Shown in pieces: positions 8,285-16,052 of a stretch of DNA of 64,000 nucleotides (within the stretch, counting starts at the first letter, position 1; each line of letters begins with the position of its first letter). Below the pieces are notes generated by a model. It had not been told where the DNA came from, made no database searches, and was given only the letters and a program-made list of their open reading frames with translations. The stretch lies in contig JAAEPJ010000390.1 of assembly GCA_024222485.1 (NCBI GenBank), forward strand, positions 1 through 64,000, given 5' to 3'. Source of the DNA: a bacterium. Lineage in GTDB: Bacteria; RUG730; JAAEPJ01. Position numbers and translations under genes: made by a program.

Positions 8285-9697
8285 TTGTTGTCTATATTAA
8301 TATTTTTAGCATCTTTAATACCAGATTTATTTTATTCAATAGCAGTTGGTGAGAAATATTATATATTAAAATATACTAATTATTTTTATCTGTATCTAAT
8401 CTTTATATTAACTTCTTTCTGTATCATTTTTTCTAAATTTACATATTGTGTTAAAAATTTTACTGGGAATAAAAGAGTAGAAGCACAATATATTCTTACA
8501 GGTGGGATCCTTTTTACAGGAACAACACTTCTAACTGGAGTTATTTTTCCTTCATTAGGGGTAGAAACAGTTTTTGGCATAAAAGAGTATTATTATTTTG
8601 ACACGGTTTCTTCTATTTTCTTTTCCTTATCAATCCTTATTTGTCTAATAAATAATAAGTTAATGGACATTAACCTAGCATGGCGAAAGATAGCGAAAGA
8701 AACTACTTATTATATTTTTCTTGTGAGTTATGTGAGTTTAATTTTATATATTTTACATAGTCAGTCATTTTCATATATACAAGAAGTTATAATCGCTACT
8801 ATATTCAGCTTAATTTTTCTCTTTGTTCATAATAAATTTAAAGAATTCTTACATAATAGATTTCTCGGTAAGTACAAAAAAATCTGGGATAATTTACGAA
8901 ATATTAGCAACATTAAACGAGATACCTATGATAAAAGACCCATTTATGAAATTATTGTTCATGGCATAGAAAAGGCTTTAGACCTGAGCTATGCTGCGTA
9001 TTATGATATTACAACTTCCAGTGAAACCTACCTCCTTCATTACAGCACAGATTTTAACTATTATGATAAGGGCTCCCCTTATAAGCAATTGGCTTTTGAA
9101 GATCCCTTGGTGAAAAAGCTTTATCAAACAAGATCGTGTTTATATTTAGAACATTTGTACAAAGATCCCAATAATGCAGAAATCGTAAAAATATTTACGG
9201 ATTTAAAGATTGAGTTATGTTTTCCCTTGTTTGATGCAGGCAAAGAAACTTTAATGGGGATCTTGGTTTATGGAAAAAAGAAGAGTAATACTTTATTTCA
9301 TTTAGAAGATTTAGAGCTATTAGATGAGATCGTTAAAGAAGCAGAATCACAGCTGAATAATATCATTAAGGTTCGGGAAATCTCAGAGATATTTTCCGCC
9401 GATATCTTGGCTAAATATAAAAAAACCTATCAAGTAAAAATTTTTAATGAAACAAAAAGACTGGGTGAGATTAGAAATCTTAAGCATTTTACTGAACATG
9501 CAATAAAGGTGATCAACCGGTTTTTAAATGCAAGTGAAACAGAGATTTATTTATTGGATGAAGAGAAACGCAGGTATTATAACCCGTTAAACCCTAAAGA
9601 AAAAACGATCAAAGAGCGAAATTATCTAGTGAGATATTTAGAAGAGAACAAGGAGATGGTTTTAGCAAGCACCTTAAAGAAGTGGGCATCTGAGTGA
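8285..9697 (+). CDS. 7TM sensor-GGDEF protein, fragment B (membrane plus GAF)
   Basis: 470 aa from TTG 8285; no proper start or ribosome site exists, because the frame simply continues from upstream. Residues about 1-190 contain the remaining hydrophobic helices of the sensor region. After a KFKEFLHNRFLGKYK linker comes a GAF-like domain (about 220-350). A second GAF-like segment (from about 390) is cut by TGA at 9695-9697. The second half of that domain is at the start of fragment C, so the boundary is again a frameshift, -1 near the GAG codon at 9692. Likely role in the intact protein: a signal-sensing module controlling a cyclase. Confidence 0.65.
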   Translation: MLSILIFLASLIPDLFYSIAVGEKYYILKYTNYFYLYLIFILTSFCIIFSKFTYCVKNFTGNKRVEAQYILTGGILFTGTTLLTGVIFPSLGVETVFGIKEYYYFDTVSSIFFSLSILICLINNKLMDINLAWRKIAKETTYYIFLVSYVSLILYILHSQSFSYIQEVIIATIFSLIFLFVHNKFKEFLHNRFLGKYKKIWDNLRNISNIKRDTYDKRPIYEIIVHGIEKALDLSYAAYYDITTSSETYLLHYSTDFNYYDKGSPYKQLAFEDPLVKKLYQTRSCLYLEHLYKDPNNAEIVKIFTDLKIELCFPLFDAGKETLMGILVYGKKKSNTLFHLEDLELLDEIVKEAESQLNNIIKVREISEIFSADILAKYKKTYQVKIFNETKRLGEIRNLKHFTEHAIKVINRFLNASETEIYLLDEEKRRYYNPLNPKEKTIKERNYLVRYLEENKEMVLASTLKKWASE

Positions 9698-10563
9698 AGA
9701 TGAAAGAGTTGGTGGAAGCATCAGAAACAGCAGAGAAGCTCAATGCTTCGATCATAATTCCGCTGTTAGATTTTTCCAAGGTCTTAGGCTTTTTAACAAT
9801 AAGTCGTCGAGCAGATACAAAGAAGAGATATAGTCAGGATGATTTTTTATTATTAAGTTTCATGACGGATAAGATCCAGACGAGTCTAGCCAATATCTAT
9901 GCCAATGAGAAAGCGAATGTGGATGTGTTAACAGGTTTACATAACCGTAGATTTTTAAAATACAGGTTGGAATCAGAAGTGACAAAGAGCATCAAAGAGG
10001 GTATTCCTTTATCCTTCATTATGATGGATGTCGATGGATTCAAATTTTTCAATGATGCGGGGGGACATGAAGAGGGAGACATCGTCTTATGTCGAGTAGC
10101 GGATATGCTGATAAAATTGCTTCGCCCGAGTGATGAATGTTTTAGGTTCGCAGGGGATGAATTTTCGATGATTTTGCCGAATACAGATAGTGCGGGAGCT
10201 GGTGTTGTGACGGAGCGGTTAAAGGAAAGATTTAATGCGCATGCGAACAATGATTATTTAGAAGAGATATTTCAGATTCGAGTGACTTTGAGCATAGGAG
10301 TAGCGACTTATCATCCAGAGCAAGCGAGGGACGAGCCTGTTTTACAGGAAGTGTTAGCGATTATAGATGCGTTAGAAAAGCAATCGGATGAGGGGATGTA
10401 TAAGTCGAAGAACGCCGGAAAAAACAAAGTGAGTGTGATGCCTGAATTTAGCAAGGTAAAGTATGAAATAGATTTAAACCGCAAGAAGTTACCCTTGTCT
10501 AAAAAGGATTTAAACCCGATAGACCCGTTTGATTTATCCCGCTTTGATCCCATCGATTACTAG
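9694..10563 (+). CDS. GGDEF diguanylate cyclase, fragment C (C-terminal half)
   Basis: 289 aa from GTG 9694, which overlaps the previous stop as GTGA. The first 65 residues complete the GAF domain begun upstream (IIIPLLDFSKVLGFLTI, then an S-x-D-D-F-x-L-L-S helix). The GGDEF domain follows: D-V-L-T-G-L-H-N-R-R entry motif, the metal-binding D-V-D-G-F-K-F-F-N-D strand, and an AGDEF signature (an accepted active variant of GGDEF) at about 10150-10164. Five residues before it is RPSD, the RxxD inhibitory c-di-GMP site. The catalytic part looks intact. It could be translated separately, but it would then lack its membrane sensor. It makes c-di-GMP, the ligand of PilZ domains such as the one in the gene upstream. 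Confidence 0.85.
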   Translation: MKMKELVEASETAEKLNASIIIPLLDFSKVLGFLTISRRADTKKRYSQDDFLLLSFMTDKIQTSLANIYANEKANVDVLTGLHNRRFLKYRLESEVTKSIKEGIPLSFIMMDVDGFKFFNDAGGHEEGDIVLCRVADMLIKLLRPSDECFRFAGDEFSMILPNTDSAGAGVVTERLKERFNAHANNDYLEEIFQIRVTLSIGVATYHPEQARDEPVLQEVLAIIDALEKQSDEGMYKSKNAGKNKVSVMPEFSKVKYEIDLNRKKLPLSKKDLNPIDPFDLSRFDPIDY

Positions 10564-10567
10564 TAGC

Positions 10568-10650
10568 CAGCTTTGCTGCAGCGTTGCTGTTTAGGTCAGC
10601 TTCGCTGTTTAGGGTTTAACGCATAAAAGTTTTTTCGGATTTATAAATAT
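10568..10650 (+). repeat. Tandem mini-hairpins and 5' part of island repeat (R3)
   Basis: Three small stem-loops CAGC-NNN-GCTG lie at 10568-10578, 10579-10589 and 10597-10607, the second and third each followed by TTTAGG. Then GGGTTTAACGCATAAAAGTTTTTT matches the beginning of R1 loosely (GGGGTAACGCA and the CGAAAGTTTTTT at 5181). The AT hairpin part is missing. The stretch to about 10800 contains nothing else that I recognise. Confidence 0.6.
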
Positions 10651-10801
10651 TTGGTGTTTTTTGGCGAATCCAGTAAAGAATTAAATTGTAAATTTTTGAT
10701 GGCATAAGTTGATAATTTTAATTTTTTTATAAAAGAAACTGCTTTGGATTATTTTAGGGATATTAAATGACCTCAAAAATAAACAAAAACCACAATTCTA
10801 A

Positions 10802-11053
10802 AATATTATTTGTACCACTAAAGAGGGTGGCACAAACCTAGATGTGCAACTTGAAGATAATACTGTTTGGCTAACGCAATATCTTATTGCTACTTTTTTC
10901 CAAGTTGCTATTTCTAAATCAACTCTTGATGCTGAAAGTAAAGGGCTAATTCAAGTAATAACAGAATATACTAGAGCTTTAAGTATTTTAGATCATTATG
11001 ATCATGACAAATTGAAGATACCTAAAGAAGTAGAAAGGGAAAGATCAGAATGA
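10802..11053 (+). pseudogene. Decayed RhuM/Fic-type protein gene
   Basis: The frame around ATG-less 10814-10880 reads TKEGGTNLDVQLEDNTVWLTQ, close to the N-terminus of the RhuM (virulence/DOC-like) family, where it is normally followed by a winged-helix region. Here it jumps after the LTQ motif to a short stretch and then to LIQVITEYTRALSILDHYD, a segment from much farther along in this family. The upstream KILF-like start is in another frame. A large internal deletion and a frameshift therefore remain from a mobile-element or defence-type gene. From GTG 10844 the residual frame is 69 aa and is unlikely to fold. Confidence 0.6.
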
Positions 11054-11871
11054 TTAAAAATGTAGAAGAAATAACAAGGTTGGTAGTTTTTAAAGGGAAG
11101 AAAATAAGAAAAATATTACATAATAATGAGTGGTGGTTTAGTATTGTAGATGTCTGTTTGCTATTAACTTCTAGTAAAGATGCCGGATCATATTGGAGGC
11201 AACTAAAACAACGATTAAAAGAGGAAGCTAGTGAAGTCGTAACAATTTGTCACGGGTTGAAATTAGAAGCTCCTGATGGAAAAATGAGAGAAACTGATTG
11301 TTTTAATACAGAAGGAATCTTTAGAGTTATTTAATCAATCCCTTCCCCAAAAGCAGAACCATTTAAACGCTGGCTTACAAAAGTAGGTTATGAAAGAGTA
11401 CAAGAAATAGAAGATCCAGAATTAGCAACTAAAAGAACAAAAGCAATTTATAAAGCAAAAGGTTATAGTGATAGTTGGATTGAAAAGCGCATGCGAAGTA
11501 TCGCTATTGGTGATGAATTAACTGATGAATGGCAAAAGAGAGGGATTAAAGAAAAAATTGAATATAGTATTTTGACAGCAGAAATATCAAAAGCAACTTT
11601 TGATATGACACCTTCAGAATATAAAAAATATAAATAATTAAAACATGAAAATCTTTGCGATCACATGAATGACCTAGAAATTATCTTCTCTATGCTAGGA
11701 GAGGCGGGATCAACAGAAATAGCACGCAATAACAATGCACAAGGATTTGGTGAAAATAAAGAAGCAGCGAAACAAGGTGGGGATGTGGCAGGGAAAGCTA
11801 GGAAAGATTTAGAGGGGAAAAGCGGAAAAAAAGTTTTAAGTAAACACAATTATTTAAATCAGCCACAAAAT
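11050..11871 (+). pseudogene. BRO family (phage antirepressor-like) gene with two in-frame stops
   Basis: One reading frame from ATG 11050 encodes a BRO-N domain (VVFKGKKIRKILHNNEWWFSIVDVC...), then TAA at 11332-11334. It continues in the same frame with SIPSPKAEPFKRWLTKVGYERVQEIEDPE, then TAA at 11635-11637, and continues again with LKHENLCDHMNDLEIIFSMLGEAGSTEIA. All three parts match in order the usual architecture of chromosomal BRO/KilA-like proteins. The first stop sits where the family has Gln, consistent with CAA to TAA. The C-terminal end runs into repeat R4. The gene is dead by nonsense mutation but little decayed otherwise. It overlaps the RhuM remnant by 4 bases. Confidence 0.8.
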
Positions 11872-11884
11872 ACAAAATTGTTTT

Positions 11885-12027
11885 CGGCTTCTCTATTTTA
11901 TTTTGATTTACAAAAATTTTTTTGTAACTTTTTTTACAAAAAAAGTTAATTATAATATTAATTATTTTTACGCAAAGTCTTTTTTTTTAGCTTCGCTATT
12001 TTTTATTCTGTGGAATAAAAAAGTTAC
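11885..12027 (+). repeat. Dispersed island repeat, copy R4 (truncated)
   Basis: Bases 11911-12027 match the central part of R1/R2: GTAACTTTTTTTAC-AAAAAAAGTTAAT, ATTAATTATTTTTACGCAAAG, AGCTTCGCTA and the TTTTTTATTC-TGTG-GAATAAAAAA hairpin. The copy ends six bases before the minus-strand stop codon of the carboxyltransferase gene. Its A/T hairpins could serve as a terminator for that gene. Confidence 0.85.
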
Positions 12028-12032
12028 TTAGG

Positions 12033-13868
12033 TTAATGAGTGATTTCTTCCACAGTGAATAGATCTTGGTCGGAAGTTACGCTCGCTCTATCTTTGACTA
12101 AAGTGTTAATTATTTTGCAGTTATACGGTGCTTTAATCTCGTTCATAACTTTCATTGCTTCAATAATACAGAGTGTTTGCCCTTCACTAACCGTATCTCC
12201 TGCTTTCACATAATTTGGAGCGCTAGGCTTTGGGGTTGCATAAAAAATACCAAAAATTGGTGTTTTGATGGTTTTTGCGTTAGTGGGATCTTGTTTTGTT
12301 TGTTTTTTTAAGTGGGGATTTTGCGTTTTTTGTTGACCTGAGCCGGCAGGTGGCATGTAAGTATAGTGTTCTGTATTATTTTCATCAGAAAATTTTTTGA
12401 TTGAAATATAATGATCTTCTTGGTTTAGCTCAAATTCTACAACTCCTTTTTCGGTCATTATTTTGTTGAGAACCATAATTTCTTCTTCTGTTGAGATGGT
12501 TGATTCCTCTGGTGTTTCTATTTTGTCTAAAACAGAGGGGTCATTCCTATATTTAAAATATTCTATCGCTAGGTCAGGAAAAATTGCATAAGTTAAATAA
12601 TCAGTTTCATCTTGGATATACTCTTTAGCCACATCGTTTTTTAAAGAATGGAATTTTTTGGTTGCTGTTTTTTTATGTTTCTTACTTTCTGCATTTTCTT
12701 CCACAATATTTTTTTCATCACTGACTAATTTCTTGAGTTCTTCACTGATCTTGCCCTTTGGTGTCCCATAATAGCCACGAATGAATTCTTTAATTTCACG
12801 GGGGATTAATTTATAGCGTTCGCCCATTAAGACATTATAAATGGCTTGTGCAGTAATAATCTGACTTATTGGCGTGAGCATGGGCGGGTTGCCCAGGTCA
12901 TTACGCACGGCTTGAATTTCATTTAAGACAATAGACAATTTATCAAGAGCATTTCTTTCAGAAAGCTGTTGATATAAGAACGAAAATGAGCCACGGGTAA
13001 GCTGAGCCTTAAACAGGACATGTGTATTAAATGGATAATAAGTTTTGGTGATTTCTTTCCTGAAACAAAGATCAGCAATTTTAGCGGAGATTTGTTCAAC
13101 TTTCTCTCGGTTTATATTGACTTCAACAGGGAGTTGTAAAAGATTTTCTATGGAGGGTTGTGCGGCAGGAAATGAAAGTGGTCCCATGCTTGTATCAACA
13201 CCATCGACGCCAGCTTTAATCATTTCATAGGTGGTAATATTGGCAATGCCATTAGTAATATGGCCATGAAAATTAACTTCAATATTGGTTGATTCTTTGA
13301 TTCTTTTAAAGAGTTCAATCCCTGTATTGTATGGCAGGATTCCTGCAGGATCTTTAATAGTCAAGGAATCAACTCCAGCCTTTTCTAGAGCCTTGGCATA
13401 GTTTAGGTAATATTTAAGATCATACTCATCACTGATAGAATAACAGATTAGTCCCTGAACCTTTGCGTTATTGCTTTTAATAATTTTAATGATATTTTTA
13501 ATGTTAGAAATATCGTTTAAAGGATCGAAAATACTGATAATTGATATGCCACAATCGATGGAATGTTTGATAAATTCTTCAATAACTTCATTGGAATAAA
13601 CATGATAGCCAACTAGGTGCCTGCCTCTTAGCATCATTTTAAGGGGTGTTTTTTTGATATTTTTTTTGATTTTACGCAGCCGATCCCAAGGATTTTCTTT
13701 CCATAATCTTAAGGCTGACTCAAAGGTACCTCCTCCCCAAACTTCTAAGGCTTCAAATCCACATTCATCTAGATCTTTTAAAAGTGGAATAATTTCATTA
13801 ATCTTGAAATGTTTTGCCCAAATGGATTGTTGAGCATCACGGAGAGTTGTGTCAGTAATTTTTAACAT
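12033..13868 (-). CDS. Biotin-dependent carboxyltransferase (OadA / pyruvate carboxylase subunit B type)
   Basis: 611 aa. Residues about 1-270 form an HMGL-like carboxyltransferase barrel with DTTLRDA-Q-S near the N-terminus, the metal-site DPLND and KDPAG motifs, and the NFHGHITNG metal-histidine motif. A conserved PYC/OADA domain follows to about 460. A flexible linker leads to a biotinyl domain with EAMKVMNE; K573 is the expected biotin site, 39 residues from the end. It transfers CO2 between pyruvate/oxaloacetate and biotin. No biotin carboxylase or OadB membrane subunit is in the window, so pyruvate carboxylase subunit B and oxaloacetate decarboxylase alpha cannot be told apart. The ribosome site is AAAGAGG. 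It lies downstream of ndk on the same strand, 110 bases apart. Confidence 0.9.
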   Translation of the reverse strand: MLKITDTTLRDAQQSIWAKHFKINEIIPLLKDLDECGFEALEVWGGGTFESALRLWKENPWDRLRKIKKNIKKTPLKMMLRGRHLVGYHVYSNEVIEEFIKHSIDCGISIISIFDPLNDISNIKNIIKIIKSNNAKVQGLICYSISDEYDLKYYLNYAKALEKAGVDSLTIKDPAGILPYNTGIELFKRIKESTNIEVNFHGHITNGIANITTYEMIKAGVDGVDTSMGPLSFPAAQPSIENLLQLPVEVNINREKVEQISAKIADLCFRKEITKTYYPFNTHVLFKAQLTRGSFSFLYQQLSERNALDKLSIVLNEIQAVRNDLGNPPMLTPISQIITAQAIYNVLMGERYKLIPREIKEFIRGYYGTPKGKISEELKKLVSDEKNIVEENAESKKHKKTATKKFHSLKNDVAKEYIQDETDYLTYAIFPDLAIEYFKYRNDPSVLDKIETPEESTISTEEEIMVLNKIMTEKGVVEFELNQEDHYISIKKFSDENNTEHYTYMPPAGSGQQKTQNPHLKKQTKQDPTNAKTIKTPIFGIFYATPKPSAPNYVKAGDTVSEGQTLCIIEAMKVMNEIKAPYNCKIINTLVKDRASVTSDQDLFTVEEITH

Positions 13869-13923
13869 ATTTAAAATACCTCTTTTTAGGATATTATCCC
13901 CTTAGTTAAAATATTTTAGAAAT

Positions 13924-13956
13924 AAATTGTTGAGTGCCTGAACTCTTAAGCAATTT
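13924..13956 (-). terminator. Possible weak terminator after ndk
   Basis: On the minus strand, AAATTG and GAGT arms pair with ACTC and CAATTT around a small loop, followed by a T-rich tail. The stem is interrupted, so confidence is limited. It lies between ndk and the carboxyltransferase gene. Confidence 0.35.
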
Positions 13957-13978
13957 AATATCTAGGTTCTCTCGTCCT

Positions 13979-14437
13979 TTAATAAAGCACATTCATTAGT
14001 TCTTCTGGTTTAAACCATAAAGCTATTTCGCGTTTTGCATCCTCTAAGTTGCTGGAAGAATGGATGACATTTTCATAAATACCGTTTTTATTAATCCTGC
14101 CAAATGCTCCACGAATCGTTGTAGGCAGTGCTTCTTCCGGATGTGTTTCACCTGTAATCTGACGAATCGCTTTTATGGCATTATCGCCCTCACAGACCAA
14201 AGCTATGAGGTAGTCTATATCGTGTTCCTTCCCTGTTATGTAATGTATTAATTTGTCAAAACATGGCTCATTATGCATATGGTTATAATGTTCTTTTGCA
14301 AGCTCTAGAGAAACTTTTGTGAGTTTAATGCCTACAATCTTGATTGCAGCATTATCAAGCAATTTGATCAGAATATGACCTATTAAGTTTTTTTTCATGG
14401 CATCAGGCTTTATTAAGATAAGGCTCTGCTCTAACAT
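13979..14437 (-). CDS. ndk: Nucleoside-diphosphate kinase
   Basis: A 152-aa NDK, which moves a phosphate from ATP to other nucleoside diphosphates through a phosphohistidine. Visible are the N-terminal LILIKPDA strand, the KLTKVSLELAKEHYNH helix, TIRGAFG and ENVIH with the expected catalytic H126. Two features are atypical: the usual His-Gly-Ser-Asp-Ser is H-S-S-S-N here, and a few extra residues sit in the GKEHDID loop. All nucleotide-pocket residues I can recognise are kept, so it is probably active. The ribosome site is GGAG 8 bases before the ATG. Confidence 0.93.
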   Translation of the reverse strand: MLEQSLILIKPDAMKKNLIGHILIKLLDNAAIKIVGIKLTKVSLELAKEHYNHMHNEPCFDKLIHYITGKEHDIDYLIALVCEGDNAIKAIRQITGETHPEEALPTTIRGAFGRINKNGIYENVIHSSSNLEDAKREIALWFKPEELMNVLY

Positions 14438-14647
14438 TTAGCTACTCCAGTAAATTTAAAAATGGTATATTTTAAAAGAAGTTACTTTATCATGATCCAA
14501 AATTTAAAAATATGGAAAATAATTATTAAGTTATTGTCTTAAACCAGTTGTCTTTTTTAAAATAAACTCTTTAATTATTGCAAAACAGAAATTTTTGTCA
14601 AATTTTTACTTCTTAGAAGCAACAAAATTTGTTATTTTATTCTAATA

Positions 14648-14675
14648 TTGTTAAAAAAAATGAGTATACTATAAT
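14648..14675 (+). promoter_or_regulatory. Candidate promoter for hisS
   Basis: TTGTTA, a 16-base spacer and a perfect TATAAT. Transcription would start near 14682, giving a leader of about 97 bases that begins with the nested stem at 14683-14736. Confidence 0.65.
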
Positions 14676-14682
14676 TCCAATA

Positions 14683-14736
14683 GCTGTCTAGATTATATAA
14701 CAAAATTTAAATAAGTTATAGTTGCTTTTAGACAGC
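14683..14736 (+). promoter_or_regulatory. Nested stem structure in hisS leader
   Basis: GCTGTCTA (14683-14690) pairs with TAGACAGC (14729-14736), and inside it TATAAC (14696-14701) pairs with GTTATA (14715-14720). This would fold at the 5' end of the hisS transcript. I see no T-box consensus, no leader peptide rich in His codons and no terminator hairpin after it, so a regulatory role is conjecture. Confidence 0.4.
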
Positions 14737-14778
14737 AAAAGTTAAGGTTGATTTAATACCCTAAAAAAGGAAAAATTT

Positions 14779-16050
14779 ATGGAATACAAAGCCATTCGTG
14801 GAACGCGGGATATTGCTGGTGAACTAGCCACTTATTTTAATTATCTCGAAGAACAAGCTAGAAAAATTTTTGCGGGGTATGGATACTCAGAACTAAGAAC
14901 ACCCATTTTTGAATCAAGCTCAGTTTTTTTGCGTTCGCTTGGAGAAACCACTGATATTGTTGCGAAGGAAATGTATATGTTCGAGGATAAGGGTGGTCGT
15001 TCCCTTGCTTTGCGTCCTGAGGGGACTGCACCCATTGTCCGTGCTGCTTTGGAAAATAACTTAATAGAGCCAAATATCGATACGAGGGTTTTTTATCAGG
15101 GTGCAATGTTTCGCTATGATAGACCTCAGGCAGGTCGATATAGACAGTTTTATCAAATAGGAGCGGAAGTTTTTGGGAATAAAAATCCGCTTTTGGATTT
15201 TGAAATTATTAAGATTGCCAACGATATCATCATAAATATGGGGATAACGGATGCTGTGTTGCATATTAACTCGGTTGGCTGTCGGGAATGTCGACCAGCC
15301 TACCTCAAAGTTTTAGCAGCATTTTTAAATAACTTACAAACGGATGAGCTTTGTCCAACCTGCAACAAGCGGAAGGATACTAATATTTTGCGTGTTTTTG
15401 ATTGTAAGATTGATACTTGCAAGAAAGTATTACAAGCGGCTCCTAGAGTTTTGGATCATGTTTGCGGTAGTTGTAGCACTGATTTTTTAAAACTTAAAGA
15501 ATACTTAAACAAACAGAAGATTTCTTTTATCGTTGATGAAATGCTGGTTCGCGGTTTAGATTATTATACCGGCACAGTTTTTGAGATTTTAACGGATAAG
15601 CTGGGTGCGCAAGCAGCACTTGCAGCCGGTGGCAGGTATGATAATTTGGTGCAAGAGCTTGGAGGTAAAAAAGCTATTCCTGCTTTTGGATTTGCTCTTG
15701 GAGAAGATCGTGTAGTCGAGCTTTTAAAACCACTTAACCTCCCCTTAGTAAAAAAACCATTGATTTTTTTACTAACAACAGATATTGCGAAACATAATGA
15801 ACAGATTTTTAATAATTTTGATCTGATTGAAGAATTAAGAGCTAAAGGTGTTGTGGTGACTTATAATTCTACGGGTAAGAGCATTAAGTCACAGCTACGA
15901 ACAGCAAATAATTTAGGTGCATATAAGTCTGTCTTTATCGAGCCTGATGGGAGTTTTAGCGTTAAGGATATGATAACAGGTCATCAGCAAAAAATAGTTA
16001 AGTCGGAGATTTTACAAGCGATTCCCGCTATATATGTAAAGAAGGAATAA
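14779..16050 (+). CDS. hisS: Histidyl-tRNA synthetase
   Basis: 423 aa, class II aminoacyl-tRNA synthetase that charges tRNA-His. Motif 1 region KAIRGTRDI and the GYSELRTPIFE strand, motif 2 around FRYDRPQAGRYRQFYQ, the histidine-specific LVRGLDYYTGTVFE and AAGGRYD motifs, motif 3 near FGFALGEDR, then a C-terminal anticodon-binding domain (about 330-420). A Cys-rich stretch at about 170-230 (CRECRP, CPTC, CKID, CGSC) could bind metal, as in some hisS insertions. The start ATG follows AAAAAGG. It is followed after 2 bases by the first O-antigen ligase gene, implying co-transcription. Confidence 0.97.
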   Translation: MEYKAIRGTRDIAGELATYFNYLEEQARKIFAGYGYSELRTPIFESSSVFLRSLGETTDIVAKEMYMFEDKGGRSLALRPEGTAPIVRAALENNLIEPNIDTRVFYQGAMFRYDRPQAGRYRQFYQIGAEVFGNKNPLLDFEIIKIANDIIINMGITDAVLHINSVGCRECRPAYLKVLAAFLNNLQTDELCPTCNKRKDTNILRVFDCKIDTCKKVLQAAPRVLDHVCGSCSTDFLKLKEYLNKQKISFIVDEMLVRGLDYYTGTVFEILTDKLGAQAALAAGGRYDNLVQELGGKKAIPAFGFALGEDRVVELLKPLNLPLVKKPLIFLLTTDIAKHNEQIFNNFDLIEELRAKGVVVTYNSTGKSIKSQLRTANNLGAYKSVFIEPDGSFSVKDMITGHQQKIVKSEILQAIPAIYVKKE

Positions 16051-16052
16051 TA

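Noticed and set aside
11050-11871. Reassigned TAA codon (Gln) in this genome
   Set aside because: TAA is the normal stop of many intact genes here; the in-frame TAA codons occur in one decayed accessory gene.
5138-12027. Integron cassette array with attC sites
   Set aside because: The repeat has hairpins and a GTTTAAC near 10614, but I could not find paired GTTRRRY/RYYYAAC boxes in the other copies, and no tyrosine integrase is in the window.
14683-14778. T-box riboswitch upstream of hisS
   Set aside because: No T-box consensus, specifier-loop layout or terminator/antiterminator pair is visible; only nested stems.
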